From positions 1-64,000 of the forward strand of contig NZ_QJKM01000003.1 in the NCBI RefSeq assembly GCF_003425685.1: a DNA stretch of 64,000 nucleotides, in the 5' to 3' direction. Position numbers and translations under genes: made by a program. Positions 52,915-61,091 of this stretch are shown piece by piece (position 1 is the stretch's first letter; each line of letters starts with the position of its first letter). Source of the stretch: Rhizobium terrae (GTDB taxonomy: Bacteria > Pseudomonadota > Alphaproteobacteria > Rhizobiales > Rhizobiaceae). Under the pieces are notes generated by a model. It saw nothing but the letters and a program-made list of their open reading frames with translations, ran no database searches and was not told where the DNA came from.

Positions 52915-53496
52915 ATGCAAAATGACGTCAAGCTCATCGATTTCCTGCGCGACAGGCATTCCACCCCGGTGGCCCAGATCAGAGAGCCGGGGCCTTCGCA
53001 GGAGGAACTGGACGCGATCCTGACTTTCGCGACCCGTATTCCGGATCACGGCAAGCTGGCTCCCTGGCGGCTGGTCGTCTATCGCGGGGACGTGCGTGCC
53101 AAGCTCGGCGAGCAATTTCTGGCGCTGGCGCTCAAGAACATGCCTGACATGGCCGATGCGGCCAGGGAAGCGGAACGGACGCGCTTTACCCGCGCACCGC
53201 TGGTCGTCGCCGTGGTCAGCACTGCAGCGCCGCATCCGAAGATCCCGGAATGGGAACAGGTGCTTTCGGCCGGCGCGATCTGCTTCAACATGCTCCTTGC
53301 CGCAAGCGCGCATGGTTTCGTCGCCAACTGGCGTACCGAATGGATTGCCTATGACGAGGCGGCTCTGCAAGTCCTCGGCATCAAGCCTGGCGAAAAAGTC
53401 GCGGGCTTCATCCATATCGGCTCCAGCGATTTCCCGACACCGGATCGCCCGCGGCCGGATCTCGCGCAGATCGTCACCTATGCGGACGAGGCGTAG
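52915..53496 (+). CDS. Nitroreductase family protein
   Basis: The 193-residue flavoprotein has the FMN pattern of the YdjA-like subgroup: [27 protein letters not shown] at the N terminus, [16 protein letters not shown], and [18 protein letters not shown]. It probably uses FMN and NAD(P)H; the electron acceptor is unknown. The upstream in-frame extension to 52828 is not family sequence. It is four bases before the flavin reductase gene. Confidence 0.88.
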   Translation: MQNDVKLIDFLRDRHSTPVAQIREPGPSQEELDAILTFATRIPDHGKLAPWRLVVYRGDVRAKLGEQFLALALKNMPDMADAAREAERTRFTRAPLVVAVVSTAAPHPKIPEWEQVLSAGAICFNMLLAASAHGFVANWRTEWIAYDEAALQVLGIKPGEKVAGFIHIGSSDFPTPDRPRPDLAQIVTYADEA

Positions 53497-53500
53497 GCCG

Positions 53501-54115
53501 ATGTTCTACACGACCGACACCAACCTGCACGGGCTAAGGCACGATCCGTTCAAGGCGATCGTCGCGCCACGCCCGATCGGCTGGATCGGCACGAAGGGCA
53601 GGGACGGGTCGCTGAACCTTTCCCCCTATTCCTTCTTCAACATCGTCGCCGACAAACCGAAGCTCGTGATGTTTTCGTCGGCCGGCCGTAAGCACAGCAT
53701 GATGAATGCGGAAGAAACGGGCGTCTTTACCGCAAGCCTCGCCAGCCGGCATCTGGCGGGCCAGGTGAATGCATCCTCGGAGGCTGTCGCCTACGGCGTC
53801 AGCGAGTTCGATATCGCCGGGCTGACGGCCAAGATGGCGGAACTAGTCGATGCGCCCTACGTCGCCGAGGCTCATAGCGTGCTCGAATGCCGGGTGACGG
53901 AGGTGATCAATCCCAGGGGGCTGGACGGACAGCCATCGCAATCCTTCATGGTCTTCGGCCAGGTGGTCGGCATCCACATCAGCGAGGCGATCCTGCGCAA
54001 CGGACGGATCGACATGGCGCTGGCACGACCGATCGCGCGGATGGGATACCGCGACTATGCCGACGGAGGTGCGGACGTGTTCGAGATGGTCCGGCCGGCT
54101 GGCGCGGGCGACTGA
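53501..54115 (+). CDS. Flavin reductase family protein
   Basis: The 204-residue protein contains the flavin-reductase-like FMN-binding fold: IVAPRPIGWIGTKGRDGSLNLSPYSFFNIVADKPKLVMFSS and TGVFTASLAS. Relatives supply reduced flavin or act on small substrates. It follows the nitroreductase gene directly, suggesting a shared flavin-based role. Its 3' end overlaps the convergent citrate-lyase-like gene by 61 bases. Confidence 0.87.
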   Translation: MFYTTDTNLHGLRHDPFKAIVAPRPIGWIGTKGRDGSLNLSPYSFFNIVADKPKLVMFSSAGRKHSMMNAEETGVFTASLASRHLAGQVNASSEAVAYGVSEFDIAGLTAKMAELVDAPYVAEAHSVLECRVTEVINPRGLDGQPSQSFMVFGQVVGIHISEAILRNGRIDMALARPIARMGYRDYADGGADVFEMVRPAGAGD

Positions 54116-54780
54116 CCGTCAAAAACGTCATTGATGATCGGGATTTGTGCCGGCAGGCGGCAGAGCTTGCCGACAAACCCGCTCTCGCGGGCCGTCCCGC
54201 ATTCGAAGCGGAAAGCCGCCTCGTCACCGGTCGGTGAAGCCGGATCGATGGCTGCGACACCGGAAGCGGAAGCGGCGAGGCCGACAGTGGCTCGCGCAAG
54301 CCGTGCCGTGTCGGAAAATGGATCGAAGGCGCGATCCCAGCCTATTCCTCCAAGACGGCGGCTGCAGTTGTGAAAGGTGCCGGCAGCGAGCAGGCCGGAT
54401 GCATCGGCAAGCGGCACGATCGCAACGCCGCCGGGCGTAACAGCGTTGTGCAATTCCGCGACGCGCAGGGTCGCATCCAGCCGCTGGACCTCGGCACCGC
54501 TCCGCGCACCGGAGAGGAACGTCACGGCGGCTCCAAGCCGCACCGCGAATTCGGCCGCTGCTTCCGTTCGGCCGGACGTGAACGGCGGAAGGAGGGCGGC
54601 CAGGATCCGTTCGGAGCAAAGCCGCGCCCACGCGCCGCGCAAGCGGTGCGCCGGTTCTGGAAAATCCTCTGTCCCAGACAAATCGAGCGCGATCGCATCG
54701 GCGCCCGATGAATACGCGAAATCTGCGTCGGCTACCGGTTCAACAACCAGCCAGGAACGTATTTTCAAGGACTTCGCCAT
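54055..54780 (-). CDS. HpcH/HpaI aldolase / citrate-lyase-like protein
   Basis: The 241-residue protein resembles the C-C lyase (CitE/HpcH) family: SWLVVEPVADADFAYSSGADAIALDLSGTEDFP at the N terminus and FECGTARESGFVGKLCRLPAQIPIIND at the C terminus. Several catalytic residues of CitE (Arg and Glu of the usual RSAL...LEDS and E...V motifs) are not evident, so it may be a degenerate member. It overlaps the convergent flavin reductase by 61 bases, an unusually long overlap. Start MAKSLKIRSW. Confidence 0.7.
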   Translation of the reverse strand: MAKSLKIRSWLVVEPVADADFAYSSGADAIALDLSGTEDFPEPAHRLRGAWARLCSERILAALLPPFTSGRTEAAAEFAVRLGAAVTFLSGARSGAEVQRLDATLRVAELHNAVTPGGVAIVPLADASGLLAAGTFHNCSRRLGGIGWDRAFDPFSDTARLARATVGLAASASGVAAIDPASPTGDEAAFRFECGTARESGFVGKLCRLPAQIPIINDVFDGQSPAPAGRTISNTSAPPSA

Positions 54781-54875
54781 GGTTAAGAAACGTGGTGAAC
54801 CAATCTTAAACTTTTTGCCTTTAGCGTAAATGCAGCCGGCCGGACCAGATCCGGCATGTGTTATCGGGGCTCGGC

Positions 54876-56003
54876 GTGATCGTACAGGCATTTCTTCGTT
54901 GGTCGGAAACGGCAAGGGCAGGCGACAGGGCCAAGGCGGCCAATGCGCTCGGCCGGGCCTATCTGCAGAGCCCGATGGGCGGCGAGCAACATCGGGCGGC
55001 GGCACTTGCGATGACCTATCTGCTCGACGATCCGTCGCCGCGGGTACGGCTCGCGCTGGCCGAGGCTCTTGCCGATTCGGCCGAAGCGCCACGGGGGATC
55101 ATTGTCGCACTCGCCGAAGACCAGCCGGAAATCGCCTGTACCGTGATCGCCCGTTCCCCGGTGCTGACCGACGGCGATCTCGTCGATCTCGCCGGCCGCG
55201 GCGACAGCCTGACACGCGGACTGATCGCCGCAAGACCGCATCTCTCCCGCGGCGTTGCCGCGGCGATCGCCGAGATCGGTGACGAGGGCGAAGCCGTCAT
55301 CCTGCTTGAAAACGAGACCGCCTCGATCACTCGCGTCTCGCTGCGGCGGCTTGCCGAGCGGTTCGGAGACCGCAGTGACATCCGCAACCTCCTGCTCGAA
55401 CGCGAAAATCTGCCGGCGGATGCGCGGCACATGCTGGTGAGCCACATTACCGCGGCACTCGCCAGTTCCGGCCTCGTGCGCACCACGATGGCGCCGGCGC
55501 GCATCGATCACGTCACGCGTGAGGCAGGTGAAGCGGCAACCGTCGCAATTGCCGGAACGGTACCGCAGAGCGAAATCGCCGGCCTGGTCGAACACCTGCG
55601 GGCGGCGGGGCATCTGACGCCGGCATTCCTGATCCATGCCCTCTGCACCGGCAAGGTGGATTTCTTCGCCGGCGCGATCGTTGCCCTCTCCGGCGTCGAC
55701 GACCGCCGCGTGCGCTCCATCCTGGCTACCGGCCGCGTTCATGCGGTGAGGGCGCTTTTCGAGGCTGCAGGGCTGGGGCGCGATATCGCAGTCGCCTTCG
55801 TGGAAGCGGTGCTGCTTTGGCGGCGGGCCGCCTCGACCGGAAATTCCGGCGGCATCTCGGCAGAGCTCCTGACAAAACTCCGCCGCTCCGACGCGGCTCT
55901 CGCTCCCATGTCGGAGCTTATCGAGATGATCGAGAAACTGCATCGGCTCGAAGAACGGCTCAATGCCCGCTGCTATGCCAGCGAGATCTCACTGGCAGCC
56001 TGA
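54876..56003 (+). CDS. DUF2336 family protein
   Basis: The 375-residue protein contains the DUF2336 pattern: SFLRW-like VIVQAFLRWSETARAGDRAKAANALGRAYL, HRAAALAMTYLLDDPSPRVRLALAEALADS, and PEIACTVIARSPVLTDGDLVDL. It is an all-helical, HEAT-like family common in alphaproteobacteria, of unknown function. A GTG at 54876 is preferred; another GTG at 54858 adds six residues. It stands alone in its direction. Confidence 0.86.
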   Translation: MIVQAFLRWSETARAGDRAKAANALGRAYLQSPMGGEQHRAAALAMTYLLDDPSPRVRLALAEALADSAEAPRGIIVALAEDQPEIACTVIARSPVLTDGDLVDLAGRGDSLTRGLIAARPHLSRGVAAAIAEIGDEGEAVILLENETASITRVSLRRLAERFGDRSDIRNLLLERENLPADARHMLVSHITAALASSGLVRTTMAPARIDHVTREAGEAATVAIAGTVPQSEIAGLVEHLRAAGHLTPAFLIHALCTGKVDFFAGAIVALSGVDDRRVRSILATGRVHAVRALFEAAGLGRDIAVAFVEAVLLWRRAASTGNSGGISAELLTKLRRSDAALAPMSELIEMIEKLHRLEERLNARCYASEISLAA

Positions 56004-56009
56004 TCCTCG

Positions 56010-56441
56010 TCAATCCTGCAATCGCCTGGCGATCCAGGAATAGCTGCCTTCCACGAGGCGGACGGGTTTCGTCATCAGCGTCTTAACGCCTTCGGTCGTC
56101 GGCAGGACGGTCTTCACGCGTCGTATGGCGCGATCCGCAAATGTCTGCTCTTCCTGCGGCGTCACGGGCTCCGGCTGCGGGATCGGGGGCGTGGCTGGTG
56201 CCAGTTCGACGGGTTTTGCCTGCGGCTTGGAAGCGCTGGCGATATCGCTGGCTTCCGGCTTCTGGCACACCGCAATGATCACCGGATAGGGCTGGCTGGT
56301 GTAACCGGCAAGCTGCTGCTCCGATACGGAATCGCACAATTCGATACTCGGCCACCGGTTTTCGGCCGTTGCGACATAGTGGCAATCGGTCGCGGCGTCG
56401 TTGCAGCCCAGAATGGTCATGACGATCAATGCGGAATTCAT
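56010..56441 (-). CDS. Hypothetical exported protein, 143 aa
   Basis: The protein starts MNSALIVMTILGCNDAATDCHYVATAENRWPSIELC, in which a short hydrophobic segment and four Cys recur, then has a Pro-rich linker and a basic C-terminal helix (AIRRVKTVLPTTEGVKTLMTKPVRLVEGSYSWIARRL). It is a rhizobial conserved hypothetical. GGGGA before the ATG supports the start. Function unknown. Confidence 0.7.
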   Translation of the reverse strand: MNSALIVMTILGCNDAATDCHYVATAENRWPSIELCDSVSEQQLAGYTSQPYPVIIAVCQKPEASDIASASKPQAKPVELAPATPPIPQPEPVTPQEEQTFADRAIRRVKTVLPTTEGVKTLMTKPVRLVEGSYSWIARRLQD

Positions 56442-56565
56442 CTCGGTCCCCGGATGGCAATGGGCGAATTAAAGCGGGCAATCTTGGCCCGATGAAGGCA
56501 GCTTCCGGTGACGTGCTGCCTTTGCTATGACCGGAGACATACCGCGGAGCGACCACGAGGGACAG

Positions 56566-57024
56566 ATGACAGTGACGATTGCGCTTGAACCGCCGCGACA
56601 GCCCGGGGTGCTGAGGCTTCTCGAACTCTCCGATGCTTATGCGGCTTCACTTTATCCGGCCGAGAGCAATCATATGACCGATGTCGCCACCCTTGAAAGT
56701 GACAGCGTCTCGTTTTTTGTGGCACGCCGCGGGGATACGGTTGTGGGCTGCGGCGCTCTGGTGGATGCCGGCGATGGCACGGGCGAGATCAAGCGGATGT
56801 TCGTTGATGAGGAGGTCCGCGGCCTCAAACTCGGCAGGCGGCTTATGGACGCGATCCTCGAACGTGCCCGGGAGCTCGGTCTTTCTGCAATACGCCTCGA
56901 AACCGGCATTCACCAGCCGCAGGCGGTTGGTCTCTATCGCGCCCATGGCTTCGAGGAGATCGGGCCGTTTGCAAGTTACAGGCCCGACCCGCTCAGCATC
57001 TTCATGGAGAAGAGACTTTCCTGA
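56566..57024 (+). CDS. GNAT family N-acetyltransferase
   Basis: The 152-residue protein is a single GNAT domain with acetyl-CoA loop IKRMFVDEEVRGLKLGRRLMDAILERARELGLSAIRLETG and final LYRAHGFEEIGPF. It resembles PhinothricinAT/YjgM-like small acetyltransferases; substrate unknown. GAGGG just upstream supports MTVTIALEPP as start; an ATG 13 codons earlier has no ribosome site. Its last 23 bases overlap the convergent AI-2E-family gene. Confidence 0.88.
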   Translation: MTVTIALEPPRQPGVLRLLELSDAYAASLYPAESNHMTDVATLESDSVSFFVARRGDTVVGCGALVDAGDGTGEIKRMFVDEEVRGLKLGRRLMDAILERARELGLSAIRLETGIHQPQAVGLYRAHGFEEIGPFASYRPDPLSIFMEKRLS

Positions 57025-58216
57025 CAAGCGGAACCTCGGGGGGACGCTCCATCGCCGGACCGGCGGCGAGTTCGGCCGTTTCGAGTTCCGTCGCGTCGGA
57101 CATCCTCACTTCGCGGATCCACTCCCGCCAAATCGAGACGAGCAGCGCCATCAGCACCGGACCGATAAAGAGGCCGAGGAAACCCATCGTGCTGACACCG
57201 CCGACAAGGCCGAAGAATGTTGGCAGGAAGGGCAGCTTGATCGGACCGCCGACCAGCCTCGGCCTCAGCGTCTTGTCGACGATGAAGAGTTCCACCGTAC
57301 CCCATACGAACAGGGCGGCACCTTCCACATACGCACCGTTCGCGACGAGATAAAAGGAGATCAGCGTGAAGGAAAGCGGCGCACCGCCCGGAATGAGCGC
57401 CATGATGCCGGTGATGACGCCGAGCGTGACGGGCGAGGGGACGCCTGCCATCCAGTAGGCGATGCCGAGCACGATGCCTTCGCCGATGGCAATCAGCGTC
57501 TGGCCGGTCACCGTGGAGCTGATCGTTCTCGGAACGACGCGCGAAATCCGCTCCCAGCGGCCCGGCAGTATGCGCTCGCCAAGCAGGTCGATCTCCTCGC
57601 TGAAGGATGCGCCGTTGCGATAGACGAAGAAAAGCGCAATCAGCATGAAGAGCAGGGTCAGGATCAGATGGAACGCGCCATCGCCAGCCGCCACGATGGC
57701 GCGGTAGATATTGCCGATATTGGCGCCGCTGACGATCTGGATAAGTTCGCCAATGGCGCCCGGAGAGCCGACGCGCTGAACCCATTGGATACCCAGCGTT
57801 TCACCGACCCAGGGCAGGCCGGTGATCCAGGCCGGCGGCGGCGCGCCGAAGCGGTTCACTTCCGCTGCCCAGACGATCCACTGCCGCACCTCGCCGATCG
57901 TATAGGAGATCGCGATGCCGAGCGGCACGATCAGAAAAAGGAGGATGGAGACAATGGCGATCGAGGCGCCGAGCGTGGTGTTGCCGCCGATGCGACGGAG
58001 CAGTTCACGATAAAGCGGCCAGCTTGCAAAACCGATGACGAGTGCGGCGAGAACCGGCACGAGGAAACCGTGGAAAAAATAGATTCCGGCCGCGGCAACG
58101 AGTACGAGAAGCCAGCGTGCGGCGGAAATAGGCGGGATCAGCGCCACCCTGCTGGGTGCGACCGGCCCGAGCCAGCGCGGCTCCTTCTGCACCTTGCGAT
58201 CGTTATTTCCGCTCAC
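57002..58216 (-). CDS. AI-2E family transporter (TqsA/YdiK-like)
   Basis: The 404-residue membrane protein has about eight TM helices and the family pattern: ISAARWLLVLVAAAGIYFFHGFLVPVLAALVIGFASWPLYREL, GVITGIMALIPGGAPLSFTLISFYLVANGAY, and LVGGPIKLPFLPTFFGLVGGVSTMGFLGLFIGPVLMALLVSIW. Only some members export autoinducer-2; others are Na+/H+ exchangers. The cytoplasmic N and C tails are ordinary. The specific role is unknown. Confidence 0.92.
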   Translation of the reverse strand: MSGNNDRKVQKEPRWLGPVAPSRVALIPPISAARWLLVLVAAAGIYFFHGFLVPVLAALVIGFASWPLYRELLRRIGGNTTLGASIAIVSILLFLIVPLGIAISYTIGEVRQWIVWAAEVNRFGAPPPAWITGLPWVGETLGIQWVQRVGSPGAIGELIQIVSGANIGNIYRAIVAAGDGAFHLILTLLFMLIALFFVYRNGASFSEEIDLLGERILPGRWERISRVVPRTISSTVTGQTLIAIGEGIVLGIAYWMAGVPSPVTLGVITGIMALIPGGAPLSFTLISFYLVANGAYVEGAALFVWGTVELFIVDKTLRPRLVGGPIKLPFLPTFFGLVGGVSTMGFLGLFIGPVLMALLVSIWREWIREVRMSDATELETAELAAGPAMERPPEVPLVRKVSSP

Positions 58217-58467
58217 CGTCTATCCTTTTTGTTTGCCGCCATCATATGGCTCGTAAGGTTCCCTGGTACAAGACTAGCGTCTTACCCATTAAAAGGAAGC
58301 TTACTTACTTGCCCTAGCCGGCAGATGCGATAGAAATATGAAATCACCCTCCGGCTCGAGCCGGAAGTATCACGATAACCTTTCGATGCGGCAGATTTGC
58401 GCCTCAACGGAACACCGAGGTGTCGGCCGCCGCCATTTTTCGCGGAAGCACCTCAGGGACTTACGGT

Positions 58468-61020
58468 ATGCCCCCCATGGATGCGGTCGATCTTACCACC
58501 TGCGACCGAGAGCCGATCCATATTCCCGGCAGCATTCAGCCTCATGGATGTCTTGTGGCCTGCGATGCCGCAGGCGCCGTCATCGTCCAGCATTCAGCCA
58601 ACGTGCCGGACATGCTTTCGGTCCCGGCTGACGTGAACGGGAGACGATTGGAAGAGGTGGTCGGCGGCGAGGCCGCGCATGCGCTGCGCAACGCGCTCGC
58701 CACATCCGACGATCCGGCGCGGCCGGCGCTGCGGCACGGGTTGAAGATCGCTTCCGGCCGCAGTTTCGACGTTTCGATCCACCGCGTCGACCAGAAGGTC
58801 ATCCTGGAGTTCGAACCCGCTTCCAGCGATTCCGACCAGCCGCTCGAAGTGGCGCGCATGCTGATCAGCCGCATCCGCAACGTCACCAGCCTCGACCGGC
58901 TGATCGAGAGCGCCGCCCGCCTAACCTACGCCATGCTCGGCTACGACCGGGTGATGATCTATCGCTTCGAACAGGACGGCGCCGGCAAGGTGGTCAGCGA
59001 ATACAAGCGGCGCGACCTCGAAAGCTTCAAGGGTCAGTATTTCCCCGCCGGCGACATCCCGAAGCAGGCACGGGAACTCTATATCAAGAATACCATCCGG
59101 GTGATTTCCGATTCCCGCAACCTGCGCGTACCGATCATGCCGGAGATCGATGAAGCGGGCGAGGCGCTCGATCTTTCCTTCGCACATCTGCGCAGCGTCT
59201 CGCCGATCCATTGCGAATACCTGCGCAACATGGGGGTTGCCGCCTCCATGTCGATCTCGGTCGTGGTCGACGGCGAATTGTGGGGACTGATTGCCTGCCA
59301 CCACTATTCGCCGAAAGTACTTGCCATGCCGCAACGGGTCGCGGCAGAGACTTTCGGCGAATTTTTCTCGCTGCATCTCAACGCATTGAAGCAGCGCCAG
59401 CTCATGGAAACGGCGAGCCGCGCTCGGCGCTCGCTCGACCGCTTCCTGCAGGCCGCTTCGCATCATGCGGATATCGGCGGATTGTTGCGCGCCTCGCTTG
59501 GCGATTTCGGCCCGGTGCTGCCCTGCGACGGGGTGGCGCTCTGGCTCGACGGGATCTGGACGGGCGAAGGTACGGTGCCGCCCCAGCATCTGGCGGGCGA
59601 ACTGGCGGAACTCATCGGCGAGGCCGCAGGAGGCAGGATATGGTCCACCTTCAGCCTCTCCCGGGATCTGCCGCGTTCGCGGATACCGCCCGAGGTCGCC
59701 TGTGGCGTGCTGGCCATTCCGCTTTCCCAGCGGGCGCGGGACTATCTCTTTTTCTTCCGCCGCGAAGTGGTGCAGACCCTCGACTGGGCAGGCAACCCGG
59801 AGAAATCCTACGAGACGGGGCCGCTCGGCGACCGGCTGACGCCGCGCAAGAGCTTTGCGATCTGGAAGGAGATGACCCGCCAGCAAGCGCAACCCTGGAC
59901 CGAGAGCGACATGGAAATCGCTGAGGCGATCCGTGCCGTGCTGGTGGAAGTCGTGCTGCATCACAACGAGCTTCTCGCTGAAGAGCGCGGCAAGGCAGAC
60001 GTCCGCCAGCGCATGCTCAACGAGGAGCTCAACCACCGGGTCAAGAACATCCTTTCGGTCATCAAAGCACTGGTCGGCCATTCCGTCGATGCGAATGTCA
60101 GTCTGAAAGACTATGTCGACGCGCTGAAGGGCCGCATCCAGGCGCTCGCCATCGCCCATGACCAGGTGGTGCGCGGCGGTGACGGGGGCGTCCTTTCCGA
60201 ACTGCTGGACGCGGAACTGAAACCCTATGGCGAAGGCCGGCGGAGCGTCACGCTCAAGGGGCCGCGTATCTGGCTCGACAGCCGCGCCTTTTCCGTCATG
60301 GCCCTGGTTCTGCATGAAATGTCCACCAATGCGGCCAAATACGGCTCGCTCTCGGTGGAGGGCGGACGCCTGGACATCGAATGGACGCGGCTTTCGAATG
60401 GCGATTGCGAGCTGTTCTGGACGGAAGACGGCGGACCTCCAGTCAGCCGTCCGGCACGAACGGGTTTCGGCAGCGTGCTCATCAATCGCAGTGTGCCTTA
60501 CGAACTCGAAGGTCAGGTGAAGGTGGACTATCCCGCACAAGGCGTGAGGGCCCGGTTCCTCATTCCCGCCAAGCATGTCCATCGCCAGGAAGAGCCGATG
60601 GAGGATGCTGCCGCGCACGACAGCGGCAATTCTACGCCGCCGGACGGCGTTGCCCCGAAATTCGCCGATCTCGAACTGCTGCTGGTCGAGGACCAGATGC
60701 TGATCGCGGCGGATGTGGAAGCCATGCTCGCCCATCACGGGTTCGACAAGGTGACGACCACGCCTTCCGCGGCCGATGCCTTCCGCAAGCTCAAGGATTT
60801 TACACCGGATGTCGCGATTCTCGACGTCAACCTCGGTTCCGGCACGTCGCTGCCGATCGCCGAGGAGCTGCTGCGCCGGGATATTCCCTTCGTTTTTGCG
60901 ACGGGCTACAGCGACAAGTCGATCATCCCCGCCAGTTTCTCGGCTCCCGTGGTGCGCAAACCCTATGAGGCGGCGACGCTGATAGGCGCTGTCACCAAGG
61001 TGCTCGGCGAACGGAGCTGA
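58468..61020 (+). CDS. Bacteriophytochrome with HWE histidine kinase and receiver domain (Agp2-like)
   Basis: The 850-residue photoreceptor has PAS2-GAF-PHY, HWE kinase and a C-terminal REC domain. Biliverdin would attach to Cys12 in DLTTCDREPIHIPGSIQPHG. GAF chromophore contacts are PAGDIPKQARELY and FAHLRSVSPIHCEYLRNMGVAASMSIS, with CHHYSPK. The PHY tongue carries AIPLSQRARDYLFFFRREVVQTLDWAGNPEK. The HWE kinase phospho-His is in NEELNHRVKNILSVI, and the REC phospho-Asp in VAILDVNLGSG. This matches Agrobacterium Agp2 in order and size. No heme oxygenase gene is nearby. It sits alone, convergent with parE. Confidence 0.94.
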   Translation: MPPMDAVDLTTCDREPIHIPGSIQPHGCLVACDAAGAVIVQHSANVPDMLSVPADVNGRRLEEVVGGEAAHALRNALATSDDPARPALRHGLKIASGRSFDVSIHRVDQKVILEFEPASSDSDQPLEVARMLISRIRNVTSLDRLIESAARLTYAMLGYDRVMIYRFEQDGAGKVVSEYKRRDLESFKGQYFPAGDIPKQARELYIKNTIRVISDSRNLRVPIMPEIDEAGEALDLSFAHLRSVSPIHCEYLRNMGVAASMSISVVVDGELWGLIACHHYSPKVLAMPQRVAAETFGEFFSLHLNALKQRQLMETASRARRSLDRFLQAASHHADIGGLLRASLGDFGPVLPCDGVALWLDGIWTGEGTVPPQHLAGELAELIGEAAGGRIWSTFSLSRDLPRSRIPPEVACGVLAIPLSQRARDYLFFFRREVVQTLDWAGNPEKSYETGPLGDRLTPRKSFAIWKEMTRQQAQPWTESDMEIAEAIRAVLVEVVLHHNELLAEERGKADVRQRMLNEELNHRVKNILSVIKALVGHSVDANVSLKDYVDALKGRIQALAIAHDQVVRGGDGGVLSELLDAELKPYGEGRRSVTLKGPRIWLDSRAFSVMALVLHEMSTNAAKYGSLSVEGGRLDIEWTRLSNGDCELFWTEDGGPPVSRPARTGFGSVLINRSVPYELEGQVKVDYPAQGVRARFLIPAKHVHRQEEPMEDAAAHDSGNSTPPDGVAPKFADLELLLVEDQMLIAADVEAMLAHHGFDKVTTTPSAADAFRKLKDFTPDVAILDVNLGSGTSLPIAEELLRRDIPFVFATGYSDKSIIPASFSAPVVRKPYEAATLIGAVTKVLGERS

Positions 61021-61091
61021 GGACCGTGACCACTCCGGAATTGCGGATCGTGGCAGCGGCCGGGCTGTAGACAGCCCGAAACAGGTTCTCG

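Noticed and set aside
58921..60738. 605-codon minus-strand frame inside the bacteriophytochrome gene
   Set aside because: Shadow of the plus-strand gene, which has all phytochrome and kinase motifs.
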